A DNA stretch of 18,460 nucleotides from Candidatus Fermentibacterota bacterium (GCA_030620115.1 JAUXFG010000073.1:1-18460); one strand, 5' to 3'. Counted from the first letter of the stretch, positions 6,961-15,064 are shown. The notes: a model not told the origin generated them from the letters alone. Program-made: numbers and translations.

Positions 6961-9900
6961 CTAGCTTGTCTCTTCTTCCCCATGGTAGCTCTTGTCGAGC
7001 CGGCTGTGCAGCAGCTCGTAGATCACGGGAGTGAGGAACAACGTGAGGATGGTGGCAATGGAGAGCCCCCCAATGATGGTCACTGCCAAAGGCCGCTGGA
7101 TCTGTTCACCGGTTCCAATGCCGATGGCCATAGGAATCATTGCCAGCACGGTGGTCAGAGTTGTCATCAAGATGGGGCGAAAACGAAGCTCACTTGCCTC
7201 CATGATGGCCGCGCGCCCGGGAATCCCCTGCTCCCGCAGACGACGGATGGTGGCCACCTTCACAATGGCATCGTTCACCGAGATGCCCAAGAGGGCGATG
7301 AGACCGATGAGTGAGATGATATTGAGGGAATGACCGGTGAGGAAGAGCGTGAGGAAAGCCCCCATGATGCCTACAGGGAGCACTGCGGAGATGATGACCG
7401 GATCGAGAAACGACTCGAACTGGGCGGCCAGAATCATGTAGACCAAGAGCACGGACAACAGGAGTGCCCAGCCAAGATCCCGAAACGATTGGTTAATCTC
7501 CTCCTGCTCGCCGCCTGTGATGAATGTCACTCCACCCGGGAGATCGATCTCCGCCAGCAGACCTCGCACCGACTTCCAGACCTTGCCCAAAGACCGGCCC
7601 TGGACATCGCCGCTGATGGTGATCTGACGGCGCTGATTACGACGTACTATCTCGCGAACAGGCCGACCTTCGGACTGCACAATGAACGTACCCAAGGGCA
7701 CGGTCTTGCCCCGGGTCACGGTCACCGGTGATAAAAGCACTGTGGCGAGATTCCTCCGCTCCTTTAATGGGAGCCGGACCGCGATGTCGATCCTTTGCTC
7801 TACTTCATTGTAGCTGGTCGCCACGACGCCCTGCACACGTGCTCGCAGCTCCCGGGCCAGATCGTCAGGCTCCAGGCCGTATCGCAATGCTTTCTCCCGG
7901 TCAATCGTGATTTCCACGGTAGGATTGCCCAAGACACGATCCATCTCGATATCAGTGAGCCCCCGAACTTCCTTCATCCGAGGCATAAGCTGCTCCGCCA
8001 CATCCAATGCATCCTCCGGCCTCTCTGCCACGATACCCAAGGTGAACGGCGCCTCGTTGCTGGCTAAGATCTCGCGCAGGCCAATGCCTTCATCGTGAAA
8101 CACAAAACCGGTACCTGCCAATGGTGTGAGCTGCTCCAAAAGACGATCCTTCACCGCCTCCATCCGGCGACGATTGTCACGGGAGGGATGGAGCAAGACC
8201 CTGATCCGGGCGGTGTTCGCGGCAGTGTACTCCTTGAGGGCCGCCAACGTCCGTTCGGTCTGTCCCACCTGGGCATAGACCGTGGCCACCTCATCCATGA
8301 CAGAGAGGAAACCGGAAAGCGCCGCCGCAATCTCTCGTGTCTGCTCGAGAGGTGACCCCGCGGGGAGCTCCAAAGCCAAGGTGAAGTCCCCCTGATTGCG
8401 GTCAGGCAAGAATGATTTCCGCATTCCCATGCCAATGCAAACCGCAAGGATCAGGCTTACACCAAGCCCCAACAGAAATCGCCCTTTGTTTGCCAATACC
8501 CTTTCCAGGAGTCTGTGATACCAGCCGGCGAGCCGCCGAAACATAGTATCAGAGAGTCGAAACAGGCCTCGTGGCTCCCCTGACCCAGCGGCTAAGAGAC
8601 GTGCGGAAAGCATTGGCTGAAGCAGAAGCGCGGTGAAGATGGAGATCAAGAGCGCGCAGGTCACGGTGAGTGCTTGGTCGCGGAAAAACTCACCAGCGAT
8701 TCCAGGCACGTAGATCACAGGGAAGAATACGGCAACGGTAGTCAGCGTTGCAGCAACCACTGGCGACGCAACTTCCTGGGCGCCTTGCACTGCCAAAACA
8801 CCAACCCTGCTTTTGGCGCCACCGGCCCACTTGCCACGAAGATGACGATTGATATTCTCCAAAACGACGATGGAGTTGTCCACAAGCATCCCCGCGGCCA
8901 AGGACAGCCCACCCAGGGACATGAGGTTGAGGTTCACTTTCACGAAGTACAGGAATGCAAAGGTAGCGAACACCGAAACCGGGATCGCCAGGCCCACCAC
9001 CACGGGACTCCGAAAGTCGCGGAGGAAGAAGACCAGCACAAGAAAGGCCAGGATCGCTCCATAGAGAAGCGAGTCCCGGAGCCCCCGAAACGACTCTCTG
9101 ACAAAACGGTCATCACGATACACAAAGCGGTGTTCGAAGTCGGGATACTCTTCCGAAAGAATCCCCAGGATCTTGTCTACTTCCTTGGTGGCGGAGATGG
9201 TATTCGCACCAACCTCTTTGTAGAGGTGGAGTGAAACCACCTCAAGATCACCGAGAAGCGTTGCCCCCTCAGGCTCCTTGATCGTATCCACTACTTCCGC
9301 GACGTCGCCTACTGTTACCCCTTGCCCTGCCGCGGGTATCTCGGTCTGACGGATCTCGTCAAGGCTCTCGAACTCCCCCAGAATCCGAAGCGGCAGATGC
9401 AGGGGTCCCCGCCGGATCCGTCCACCGGGAAAACTGATATTGGCGATGCGCAGCGCGAGGCTGATGTCTTCCATGGTGATACCGTACAAACGCAGCTTGG
9501 CGAAGTTGGGCCTGACCAAGATCTCCCGATCCGCACCCCCAATGACCTCCGCTTGGCTGATGCCATGGATCTGCTGCAGGGCGGGTTTCACCACATCTCG
9601 CGCGAATTCGGTCATCTGCGCCAACGGATCGTCTCCGCCGAGCGCCAAGATCGCGATAGGTCGTGCACCGGGATCCCAACGCAGGATCAGGGGCCTATCC
9701 GCCTCCTCCGGGAAATCATCGCGGAACGCGACCCGATCCAGGGCTTCCCGCAGGTGGAGATTGGCGAAATCCATCTCCGTGCCCCATTCGTACTGCACCG
9801 TAATGGTGGATACACCCTCTCTTGTACGGGAGATGACCCGGCGGACCCCCGCTTGCCCGGTGATCACCTCTTCAAGTGGTTGTGTGACAAGGCGTGTCAG

Positions 9901-10071
9901 ATCATCGGCCGGCGTATCGGCATACGTGGTGATCACCGTCAAATTGGGATAATTGATGGAAGGAAGGAGATCAACAGGGAGACGCCCGAGGGCCAAAGCG
10001 CCAATCAATACCAGCCCGCCGAACAACATAAGAATGGCCACCGGCCGTTCTACGGCCGTCTTGATAATCAT
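6961..10071 (-). CDS. RND efflux permease A
   Basis: This encodes 1036 residues, a normal length. It is an inner-membrane proton-driven transporter of the RND superfamily. TM1 is at about 10-30 (ERPVAILMLFGGLVL). The porter motif EEVITGQAGVRRVISRTREG (about 67-86) is followed by EWGTEMDFANLHLREALDRV. TM4 has GMLVDNSIVVLENINRH with D398 and N399, and TM10 has GISVNDAIVKVATIRR around 929-944. The ATG lies 6 bp after the adaptor's stop, with GGAG (inside the adaptor's last codons) about 10 bp upstream. The subtype resembles hydrophobic/amphiphilic-efflux pumps more than heavy-metal ones: I see no methionine-rich copper-type relay. Because a second, different RND gene follows, it may form a hetero-oligomer as MdtB and MdtC do. 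The substrate cannot be read from sequence. Confidence 0.93.
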   Translation of the reverse strand: MIIKTAVERPVAILMLFGGLVLIGALALGRLPVDLLPSINYPNLTVITTYADTPADDLTRLVTQPLEEVITGQAGVRRVISRTREGVSTITVQYEWGTEMDFANLHLREALDRVAFRDDFPEEADRPLILRWDPGARPIAILALGGDDPLAQMTEFARDVVKPALQQIHGISQAEVIGGADREILVRPNFAKLRLYGITMEDISLALRIANISFPGGRIRRGPLHLPLRILGEFESLDEIRQTEIPAAGQGVTVGDVAEVVDTIKEPEGATLLGDLEVVSLHLYKEVGANTISATKEVDKILGILSEEYPDFEHRFVYRDDRFVRESFRGLRDSLLYGAILAFLVLVFFLRDFRSPVVVGLAIPVSVFATFAFLYFVKVNLNLMSLGGLSLAAGMLVDNSIVVLENINRHLRGKWAGGAKSRVGVLAVQGAQEVASPVVAATLTTVAVFFPVIYVPGIAGEFFRDQALTVTCALLISIFTALLLQPMLSARLLAAGSGEPRGLFRLSDTMFRRLAGWYHRLLERVLANKGRFLLGLGVSLILAVCIGMGMRKSFLPDRNQGDFTLALELPAGSPLEQTREIAAALSGFLSVMDEVATVYAQVGQTERTLAALKEYTAANTARIRVLLHPSRDNRRRMEAVKDRLLEQLTPLAGTGFVFHDEGIGLREILASNEAPFTLGIVAERPEDALDVAEQLMPRMKEVRGLTDIEMDRVLGNPTVEITIDREKALRYGLEPDDLARELRARVQGVVATSYNEVEQRIDIAVRLPLKERRNLATVLLSPVTVTRGKTVPLGTFIVQSEGRPVREIVRRNQRRQITISGDVQGRSLGKVWKSVRGLLAEIDLPGGVTFITGGEQEEINQSFRDLGWALLLSVLLVYMILAAQFESFLDPVIISAVLPVGIMGAFLTLFLTGHSLNIISLIGLIALLGISVNDAIVKVATIRRLREQGIPGRAAIMEASELRFRPILMTTLTTVLAMIPMAIGIGTGEQIQRPLAVTIIGGLSIATILTLFLTPVIYELLHSRLDKSYHGEEETS

Positions 10072-10077
10072 GAACCA

Positions 10078-11403
10078 CTACTCCGCAGGCGGAGTGGCGA
10101 ATGCCCATCGATTCGTGGGCGTCTTGGTCTGGCGGATCTTGATTTTCGCCTCGTGAGCCAAGGTCAAGTGATCACTCACTACCACCCGATCCCCGGGTGA
10201 AAGGGAGCCACCGCTGAACACCTTGAGGATTTCGATCCACCGGTCATTCCCAAGGCCGGTCTCCACATAGAGCCATTGCACGCGATCCTCGTTCACCTTG
10301 AACACCAGGGGGCGGTTGTCGCGGGTCAACACCGCGGCCTTGGGCGCCATGAGTCGGTCTGGGTAGATCCAGCCGGCAATCTCGGCTCGGGCAAACATCC
10401 CTGGACGGAGATGCCCTTCTGGATTGTCGAATCGAATCAGGATCTGGCATGTACGGCTCGCTTGATCAAGAAGCGGGCTGATCACATCTACCTCAGCCTG
10501 TACCGTGTCGCCGGTCGCCGGGATGGCAACCAAGACGGGTCGGCCCTCTACAAGATTCCCAAGATCAGCCTCGAGCACATTGACGGAAGCCTCGAGCCGC
10601 TCATTGTTTACCACGGTGCAGACTGACGCGCCGGTGCCGACGATCTCACCGCGTACCACGGAAAGCCCCTCCACCCTGCCGGCAAAGGGAGCCCTGATCT
10701 CCGTATGCTCGAAGTTGAGCTTGGCGCGCTCCTCAGCCGTGCGGGCTTCGCCCAAACCCGTTCTCTCCTCGAACATCTCCTGACGAAACGCACCCCGCTG
10801 CAAAGCGGACATTTCGAGCTTGAGAAGACGCGCACGGAATTCATCCCGACTGAGCTTCCCCCGCCTCCTCATCCGCTCGAGGTCGGCTCGCTGGTCCGTG
10901 AATTCCGAAAGAGCCTCGTTGTTTACCGTCACGGACTCCTCTTCGGCCGCAGCCTGGGACAGCGCCTGGAAGTGCCTGTATCGACTCTCTTCCAGCGCCA
11001 GGGCATATTCTCTCGCATCGATCTGGGCAAGAAGCTCGCCGGAGCGCACATAGTCGCCATCCCTGACGAGCACCTTCACCAACTCCCCGCCCACCTTTGT
11101 GCGCACCTCCACAGAACGCGGAGTCCGGATCACACCATCAGCGAATACAGGGATCACCAGCTCGCCGCGCTGTACGGCCGCAACGTTCACTTTGATGGAC
11201 TTTTCCTTGGTCTTCTTGCTCACACTGGAGTCTGCCTGTGTTCCGGTTCCCGTGCTATCGGCTCCGGAATCACTGCCCTCCTCCCCCGAGCCGCAGGCAA
11301 GAAGGAGTACGATGAGAGACAACATTCCCAGAAGAGGGAAACGTTTGCCGTGAGCGATCCGATTTCCTGATTCTCCGAACGTGGTGGGATGACAAGACAT
11401 CAT
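10078..11403 (-). CDS. lipoprotein RND membrane-fusion adaptor
   Basis: This encodes 441 residues in the HlyD/AcrA-type periplasmic adaptor family. A lipoprotein signal peptide (KRFPLLGMLSLIVLLLACGSG) has a LLAC lipobox with the lipidated Cys at about residue 37. A Ser/Gly/Thr-rich linker follows. The first lipoyl half (about 80-125: VGGELVKVLVRDGDYVRSG) leads into a long charged alpha-hairpin, then the second lipoyl half (TEIRAPFAGRVEGLSVVRGEIV), beta-barrel and membrane-proximal domain. I chose the start at the ATGATG (11403 or 11400), which is preceded by AGAGG. An in-frame ATG at 11445 has no ribosome site and falls at a putative promoter. It would link the two RND permeases to an outer-membrane channel, which is not encoded here. 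It is first of three genes, with 6 bp to permease A. Confidence 0.92.
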   Translation of the reverse strand: MMSCHPTTFGESGNRIAHGKRFPLLGMLSLIVLLLACGSGEEGSDSGADSTGTGTQADSSVSKKTKEKSIKVNVAAVQRGELVIPVFADGVIRTPRSVEVRTKVGGELVKVLVRDGDYVRSGELLAQIDAREYALALEESRYRHFQALSQAAAEEESVTVNNEALSEFTDQRADLERMRRRGKLSRDEFRARLLKLEMSALQRGAFRQEMFEERTGLGEARTAEERAKLNFEHTEIRAPFAGRVEGLSVVRGEIVGTGASVCTVVNNERLEASVNVLEADLGNLVEGRPVLVAIPATGDTVQAEVDVISPLLDQASRTCQILIRFDNPEGHLRPGMFARAEIAGWIYPDRLMAPKAAVLTRDNRPLVFKVNEDRVQWLYVETGLGNDRWIEILKVFSGGSLSPGDRVVVSDHLTLAHEAKIKIRQTKTPTNRWAFATPPAE

Positions 11404-11447
11404 GACCTCTCTTTCAGCTCCTTCAGCGCGATCAACTGATTGCATTC

Positions 11448-11477
11448 GTTATACTGTCACAAGCTCTGTTTCTTCAC
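11448..11477 (-). promoter_or_regulatory. weak sigma70-like promoter for the efflux operon
   Basis: On minus, TATAAC (11453-11448) is preceded after 18 bp by GTGAAG (11477-11472, 3 of 6 matches to TTGACA). Transcription would begin near 11441, giving a leader of about 38 nt before the chosen start. The -35 is poor, so an activator or another promoter is possible. Confidence 0.35.
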
Positions 11478-11540
11478 TATGAGAAGGCACGATCCGCCAG
11501 CCCGCGGATGCCCCTACATCGAAGCGCCCCACCTCCCCCA

Positions 11541-11579
11541 CCCAGATTCTTCGGTCACTCCCCTCCCTCAGAATGACAC
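11541..11579. repeat. 39-bp dispersed repeat (CCCAGATTCTTCGGTC unit), copy 1
   Basis: It begins CCCAGATTCTTCGGTC and ends CTCAGAATGACAC. By eye it matches 18415-18453 at 36 of 39 positions in the same orientation. From memory, sequences of this form occur as intergenic repeats in many bacteria. Confidence 0.85.
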
Positions 11580-11637
11580 GTCCTGTACGTCCAACACGAG
11601 CCATCAGCCAGAAAAATGTTGTATCTCTGGAGGGACG

Positions 11638-11653
11638 TCCGCCAGCTGGCGGA
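11638..11653. repeat. 16-bp perfect palindrome TCCGCCAGCTGGCGGA, copy 2 of 4
   Basis: This is identical to the palindrome at 1360-1375. It lies about 90 bp from the third copy. Confidence 0.9.
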
Positions 11654-11738
11654 TCGCGTCCGTTGCATCAAACATCAACGGCCATGACGAAGCATGGCCC
11701 TCCATCATCCCCATTCGACGTTGGATGTTCGATGTTCG

Positions 11739-11764
11739 ATGAATCCGCCAGCTGGCGGATTCAT
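11739..11764. repeat. 26-bp perfect palindrome containing copy 3 of the 16-mer
   Basis: The 13-base half ATGAATCCGCCAG is followed immediately by its exact reverse complement. The inner 16 bases (11744-11759) are TCCGCCAGCTGGCGGA. The outer five bases on each side are not shared with the other copies. Confidence 0.9.
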
Positions 11765-11804
11765 TTCTCCCATTCCAGCAATCCGAAATCCTCCCCCTCC
11801 TCCT

Positions 11805-11850
11805 CAGATTGCAGATTCCAGATTGCAAGATTATAGATTCTCCCCCTTCC
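11805..11850. repeat. CAGATTGCA-type repeat, inverted relative at 15017-15064
   Basis: This segment repeats CAGATT/GATTGCA units and ends AGATTATAGATTCTCCCCC. The reverse complement of 15017-15042 carries the same AGATTATAGATTCTCCCCC. The two copies flank the propeller gene pair in opposite orientations. Confidence 0.75.
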
Positions 11851-11896
11851 TCCATCATCAAAACGCTCAGCGCTGCACGCTCTCTTCTTCCCAATC

Positions 11897-11947
11897 CCCC
11901 ATTTACCCATTCACCCATTCCCCCATTCTCCCAATCCCCCATTCTCC
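11897..11947. repeat. low-complexity CCCATTC-type tract
   Basis: About six near-tandem CCCATTC/CCCAATC/CCCATTT units run up to the stop codon of the propeller gene. This looks like a degenerate minisatellite and could vary in length between strains. Confidence 0.75.
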
Positions 11948-13237
11948 CTACTCACTCTCCAGTGAATAGCATATCACTTCCATGGGGGTCTCCTCTTCGT
12001 CTGTTTCCTCATCCTCTGAAGATACGCCCTGCTGGGAGAGAAATGCGTCCAGGGCGCCGGCCACCATCACCACCCTATCATCTCCCACGAAGTACAGCGC
12101 ATCCTCCCGAGCATTGCCGGGACAGCCAAGCGCTACTTGCTTTTTGAAATGGCCTGCGCTGTCGAACACATCGAGTACGGCCATTGCATTCTCAGGCAGT
12201 TCCTCGTCGCCCCGGCTCGTCCGCACCCAGATCTCACCGCTGGATGAAACCCGAATCTGCGCGATATCAGGCTCGGTATCTTCAATTCCCAGATCCCGAG
12301 GAGGCGCCGGGTAGTTACGCGCTACTGCCTCGAGGATCTGTCGCGCCACTTCTCTCTGTTCATCGTCCCGCGTGAGACTCTCATACTCCCTTGTAATCAT
12401 ACGCTCCAGCGTACCTTCTACACTGTAAATATCAATCTCATACTCGTTCCTAAACGGCACGACATAGAGCTTGCCATCCAGGCCCAAGGCACAGCGGCCC
12501 CACACAAAATCAAGGCCCTCCTCAGTGAGCACGAAGTCACTGTAGTTGATTGTGTTTTCCTTGCTGAAGTAACAGTGCTGCTCCACAGCCATTTCATCGC
12601 ATCGTGAGAGGAAATATGTCTGTCCATTCGTGCCATCCGTGTTGAATGTCATGCGGATCCCAGCAAGGACAAGGTTGCCGGCGCGGGATATTCCTTGGAG
12701 GAGCACGACAAACCTTCCCTGGCTCGGATCGCCGGAACCGAAGTTGAGGGCGCCGGAAGGGCTCCCATCGCGATTGACCTTGACTATCTTGCCCGGAAAC
12801 ATCTGCACCAGCCCGAGACTGCCATCTGGATGGAAGAACATGTCATTGGGATGCCGGATCTCCCCAGGACCATCTCCCTCGCGGCTCAGCGTCCTCAAGT
12901 GTTCACCGTCCGGCGAATAGACCGCCACCTCTGAAATCTGGCTGTCCATCAGGTAGATGTTGCCCTTTACATCGGCCAATACCTGCTGAATATTGCCGAA
13001 GAATACCTCGTCATCATCCCCGCCGGCGCGCCACTGTTCCGTGGCAGTCAGCGTCACCACTCCCTCGTCGGGCGTAGCGCCGTTGCGGATATAGGTTACT
13101 CCGTCGACGATCTCCTCCTGACCGGCGGCGACCGGCGTCCACCCCATGACAAGAAAGGTCATGCCCACAAACAACCAGGTTAGAAGCAAAAACCGACGGC
13201 GATTAGAGTATGAATAGGCAAATCTCGGAAACATCAT
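11948..13237 (-). CDS. exported six-bladed beta-propeller protein, paralogue 2
   Basis: This encodes 429 residues. A basic N-terminus (SNRRR) precedes a hydrophobic signal stretch (17-38), with likely cleavage after PVAA. The body has NHL/6-bladed-propeller features: GNIYLMDSQISEVAVYSPDGEH, then TLSREGDGPGEIRHPNDMF, then LGLVQMFPGKIVKVNRDG, and GLDGKLYVVPFRNEYEIDIYS. The motif GxGPGE followed by a blade is typical of Pfam-type 6-bladed propellers. The tail is acidic (DEETDEEET) and ends PMEVICYSLESE. It is clearly paralogous to the neighbour at 13443-14735 along its whole length. The start at MMF has GAGAGGAG 4-7 bases upstream. No enzymatic residues are recognised. A sensing or scaffold role in the periplasm or on the surface is an inference. 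It has several Cys (ACYS-type positions CDEM, EQHCYF, WGRCA, LGCPG), more than its paralogue. Confidence 0.88.
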   Translation of the reverse strand: MMFPRFAYSYSNRRRFLLLTWLFVGMTFLVMGWTPVAAGQEEIVDGVTYIRNGATPDEGVVTLTATEQWRAGGDDDEVFFGNIQQVLADVKGNIYLMDSQISEVAVYSPDGEHLRTLSREGDGPGEIRHPNDMFFHPDGSLGLVQMFPGKIVKVNRDGSPSGALNFGSGDPSQGRFVVLLQGISRAGNLVLAGIRMTFNTDGTNGQTYFLSRCDEMAVEQHCYFSKENTINYSDFVLTEEGLDFVWGRCALGLDGKLYVVPFRNEYEIDIYSVEGTLERMITREYESLTRDDEQREVARQILEAVARNYPAPPRDLGIEDTEPDIAQIRVSSSGEIWVRTSRGDEELPENAMAVLDVFDSAGHFKKQVALGCPGNAREDALYFVGDDRVVMVAGALDAFLSQQGVSSEDEETDEEETPMEVICYSLESE

Positions 13238-13314
13238 ATGGCTCCTCTCTCACAAGGTGGTCCGTTAGAAATCGTTCGCGAAATCGTCGGAACTAACCCT
13301 GCAGTGCCTCCCAT

Positions 13315-13334
13315 GGGCACGGCATGCCGTGCCC
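13315..13334. repeat. 20-bp palindrome GGGCACGGCATGCCGTGCCC, copy 2
   Basis: This is identical to the core at 3218-3237. It sits in the 205-bp gap between the two propeller genes, about 80 bp upstream of the second gene's start. A hairpin there could attenuate read-through, but it lacks a T-tract. Confidence 0.9.
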
Positions 13335-13442
13335 CTACAATGAGTGACGAGAACGGCACCCACGCCTTCGATAGTGAGTGCCATTGCTTTTCAACGGACG
13401 ACTGTCTTCGGCCGTCACATGATCAACAGAATCGATGGATTC

Positions 13443-14735
13443 TCACTTCTTGATGGCGTAGCAGATGACTTCCATGGGCTCGGGCTCCTCCTCGTCATCG
13501 GATTCGGCGGCGCCTCCACCCTGGAGCGAGACAAGGGCATCCAGAAAGCCGGTCACTTGTATGATACGATCGTCGCCGCAGAAGATAAGCCCATCTCTGA
13601 CGCCATCGCCGTCGCATGGCACGGCAACCTGTTTGATGAAGTGGCCTTGCGGATCGAAGACGTCATAGGTCACCAAGATTCCTTCCGGCTGCTCTCGGTT
13701 GCTGCGGCTGTGCTGTACCCAGAGATTCCCATTAGGCGCAATGTGGAGACTGGAAATGGCCGGTTCGGTATCTTCAACCTTCGTTTCGACCTCCATTGGG
13801 ATCCTTCTCGTTTGCGCCTCCATCATGGAGTTGGCGCGAGCCAGATCTTCCTCTGTACGCTTCCAGTTCGTGAACTCCCGTGCGACGACCCTTTCTAGTG
13901 TCCCATCCGCCTTGTACACATGAATGGCATAGGAATCACGGAAAGGCGCCGCATGCACACGCCCATCCGGTCCCACGGCCCAATGCCTGAAGACGAAGTA
14001 CTGGTCTTTCTCGATCATCTTGAAATCTGCGAAATCCAGGATTGTTGTCTTCTCGATGTAGCGGACCTTCTCCTCGCCGTCGTTCGAGAAACTGGCCAGG
14101 AAATTGTTCATGGTTTGTGTACCCTGAGCCTGGTCCACACTCATCCTGATACCGCCCAATACCAGATTGTCGCCTTTCTGCTTCGCGTCGATCAGTATTG
14201 CGAAGCTACCCTGTGTCGGATCGTTGCCGCCTACGGTGAATGTGCCGGCAGGATTCCCCTCCAGGTCGAGTTTGACAATCTTCCCCGGGAACATCTGTAC
14301 CAAACCCAGGGTCCCATCCGGCAGGAACAGCATGTCAAAAGGATTGTTGGTTTCCCCCGGGCCTTCACCCTGGCGACTCAGTGTCTTTATTTGCTCGCCG
14401 TCCGGCGAGTAGACATAGACTTCGGAAAGCTGCGTGTCGAGCAAATAGATGTTGCCGGCGCTATCTGAGACGACTTGGGAAATGAGACCAAAGAACGTCT
14501 CATCGTCCTCTCCTCCTGCTCGCCACAGCTCTTCGAGTTGGAGAGTCTCGATGCCTTGGCTTGGGGTGGCGCCATTCTTGATATGGAGCACACCTTCCAC
14601 CGTGCTCTCGACCCCGGCACTGGCAATCCCGGAACCGAGCAGAAACACTGCCGCGAGCAGGGCCATGGAACGCCATGCGGCGTTCCCCCGGGGAATGGTT
14701 TCAACTTTAGTCGATGACTGAAGTACGCCTCTCAT
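13443..14735 (-). CDS. exported six-bladed beta-propeller protein, paralogue 1
   Basis: This encodes 430 residues from the ATG at 14735, chosen because AAAGGAGG lies 7 bases upstream. An extension to 14792 would place the start in a hairpin region. The signal peptide runs to about residue 40 (MALLAAVFLLGSGIASA). Propeller blades include GNIYLLDTQLSEVYVYSPDG, then TLSRQGEGPGETNNPFDMLF, then LGLVQMFPGKIVKLDLEG and GRVHAAPFRDSYAIHVYKADG. The C-terminus has an acidic linker (about 411-420) followed by PMEVICYAIKK. The 11948-13237 gene shares this architecture and tail. The order is 1 then 2 on minus with 205 bp between, so separate or attenuated expression is possible. No catalytic motif is recognised. 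It lies between the regulatory pair and the efflux operon on the same strand, though a functional link is unproven. Confidence 0.88.
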   Translation of the reverse strand: MRGVLQSSTKVETIPRGNAAWRSMALLAAVFLLGSGIASAGVESTVEGVLHIKNGATPSQGIETLQLEELWRAGGEDDETFFGLISQVVSDSAGNIYLLDTQLSEVYVYSPDGEQIKTLSRQGEGPGETNNPFDMLFLPDGTLGLVQMFPGKIVKLDLEGNPAGTFTVGGNDPTQGSFAILIDAKQKGDNLVLGGIRMSVDQAQGTQTMNNFLASFSNDGEEKVRYIEKTTILDFADFKMIEKDQYFVFRHWAVGPDGRVHAAPFRDSYAIHVYKADGTLERVVAREFTNWKRTEEDLARANSMMEAQTRRIPMEVETKVEDTEPAISSLHIAPNGNLWVQHSRSNREQPEGILVTYDVFDPQGHFIKQVAVPCDGDGVRDGLIFCGDDRIIQVTGFLDALVSLQGGGAAESDDEEEPEPMEVICYAIKK

Positions 14736-14779
14736 GGGCGGTCCTCCTTTGAGAGAAATACAGGATGTGGGGATCTGTC

Positions 14780-14809
14780 GTCCCGCACCCAACGCTTTGG
14801 GTACGGGAC
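14780..14809. repeat. imperfect GC-rich hairpin in the leader of propeller 1
   Basis: GTCCCGCACCCAA pairs with TTTGGGTACGGGAC across a short loop, 12 of 14 positions by eye. It lies 45-75 bases upstream of the start codon. It could be an operator, an mRNA stabilising hairpin or repeat remnant. A CTGTC precedes it and GACAG overlaps its end, weakly echoing the TGTCC/GGACA site near 18256. Confidence 0.5.
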
Positions 14810-14824
14810 AGTCTCAACCATCTC

Positions 14825-14863
14825 GCCCGTTTCTCTGCCAAAACCGGTGAGAAATCAGGGCTA
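14825..14863. mobile_element. probable remnant of the 179-bp element
   Basis: The right half, CCGGTGAGAAATCAGGGCTA (14844-14863), matches the right end plus TA of the 179-bp element at 17 of 20 positions. The left half, GCCCGTTTCTCTGCC, resembles the element's left end with small gaps. The interior is missing, leaving only the two ends joined by AAAA. An ancient internally deleted copy is the simplest reading. Chance similarity of so short a piece is possible. Confidence 0.45.
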
Positions 14864-14889
14864 AAGGTTGAATGATCGCGACCGGAATA

Positions 14890-14917
14890 CATATACTGCC
14901 CTTACTACCAAACACAA
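14890..14917 (-). promoter_or_regulatory. weak sigma70-like promoter for propeller 1
   Basis: On minus, TTGTGT (14917-14912) and TATATG (14895-14890) are separated by 16 bp in an AT-richer patch. This would give a leader of about 150 nt containing the hairpin and element remnant. Matches are only 3 of 6 and 4 of 6. Confidence 0.28.
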
Positions 14918-14985
14918 GTGAAGAATATTCACGCAACATCCCTCGTGATAACGATGAAACTATAGATCCGTTACATTCCGGGCTC

Positions 14986-15064
14986 GATTGCTGGATTGCT
15001 GGATTGCGAGAATGGAGGGAAAAGGGGGAGAATCTATAATCTGTCAATCTGAAATCTATAATCT
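14986..15064. repeat. tandem GGATTGCT units and CTATAATCT repeats
   Basis: GATTGCTGGATTGCTGGATTGC is a tandem run of 8-mers. A purine-rich stretch and two copies of AATCTATAATCT follow. Part is the inverted relative of 11805-11850. It fills the gap between the kinase stop codon and the propeller 1 promoter region. No terminator with a T-tract is visible for the kinase. Confidence 0.7.

Larger units (their letters stand above)
11478..11947. other. repeat-dense intergenic region
   Basis: No gene is visible here. Reading frames on both strands are built from repeats: a 39-bp dispersed unit, two copies of the 16-bp palindrome, a CAGATT-rich segment and a C-rich low-complexity tract. Transcription from the efflux operon starts to its left, and the downstream propeller gene ends at its right edge. 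Confidence 0.7.

Noticed and set aside
10276-11370. Long plus-strand open frames antisense to the adaptor and permease genes (also near 5684-6592 and 9322-10200)
   Set aside because: They mirror high-GC coding strands, lack starts with ribosome sites and show no family resemblance.
11504-11520. Possible sigma54 promoter for the efflux operon (GG and GC 10 bases apart on minus)
   Set aside because: The -12 element is GGGCT where TTGCW is expected, so only the dinucleotide spacing matches, likely by chance in GC-rich DNA.
11541-11947. CRISPR-like array
   Set aside because: The repeats are of different types and unequal spacing, with no constant repeat-spacer periodicity and no cas genes.
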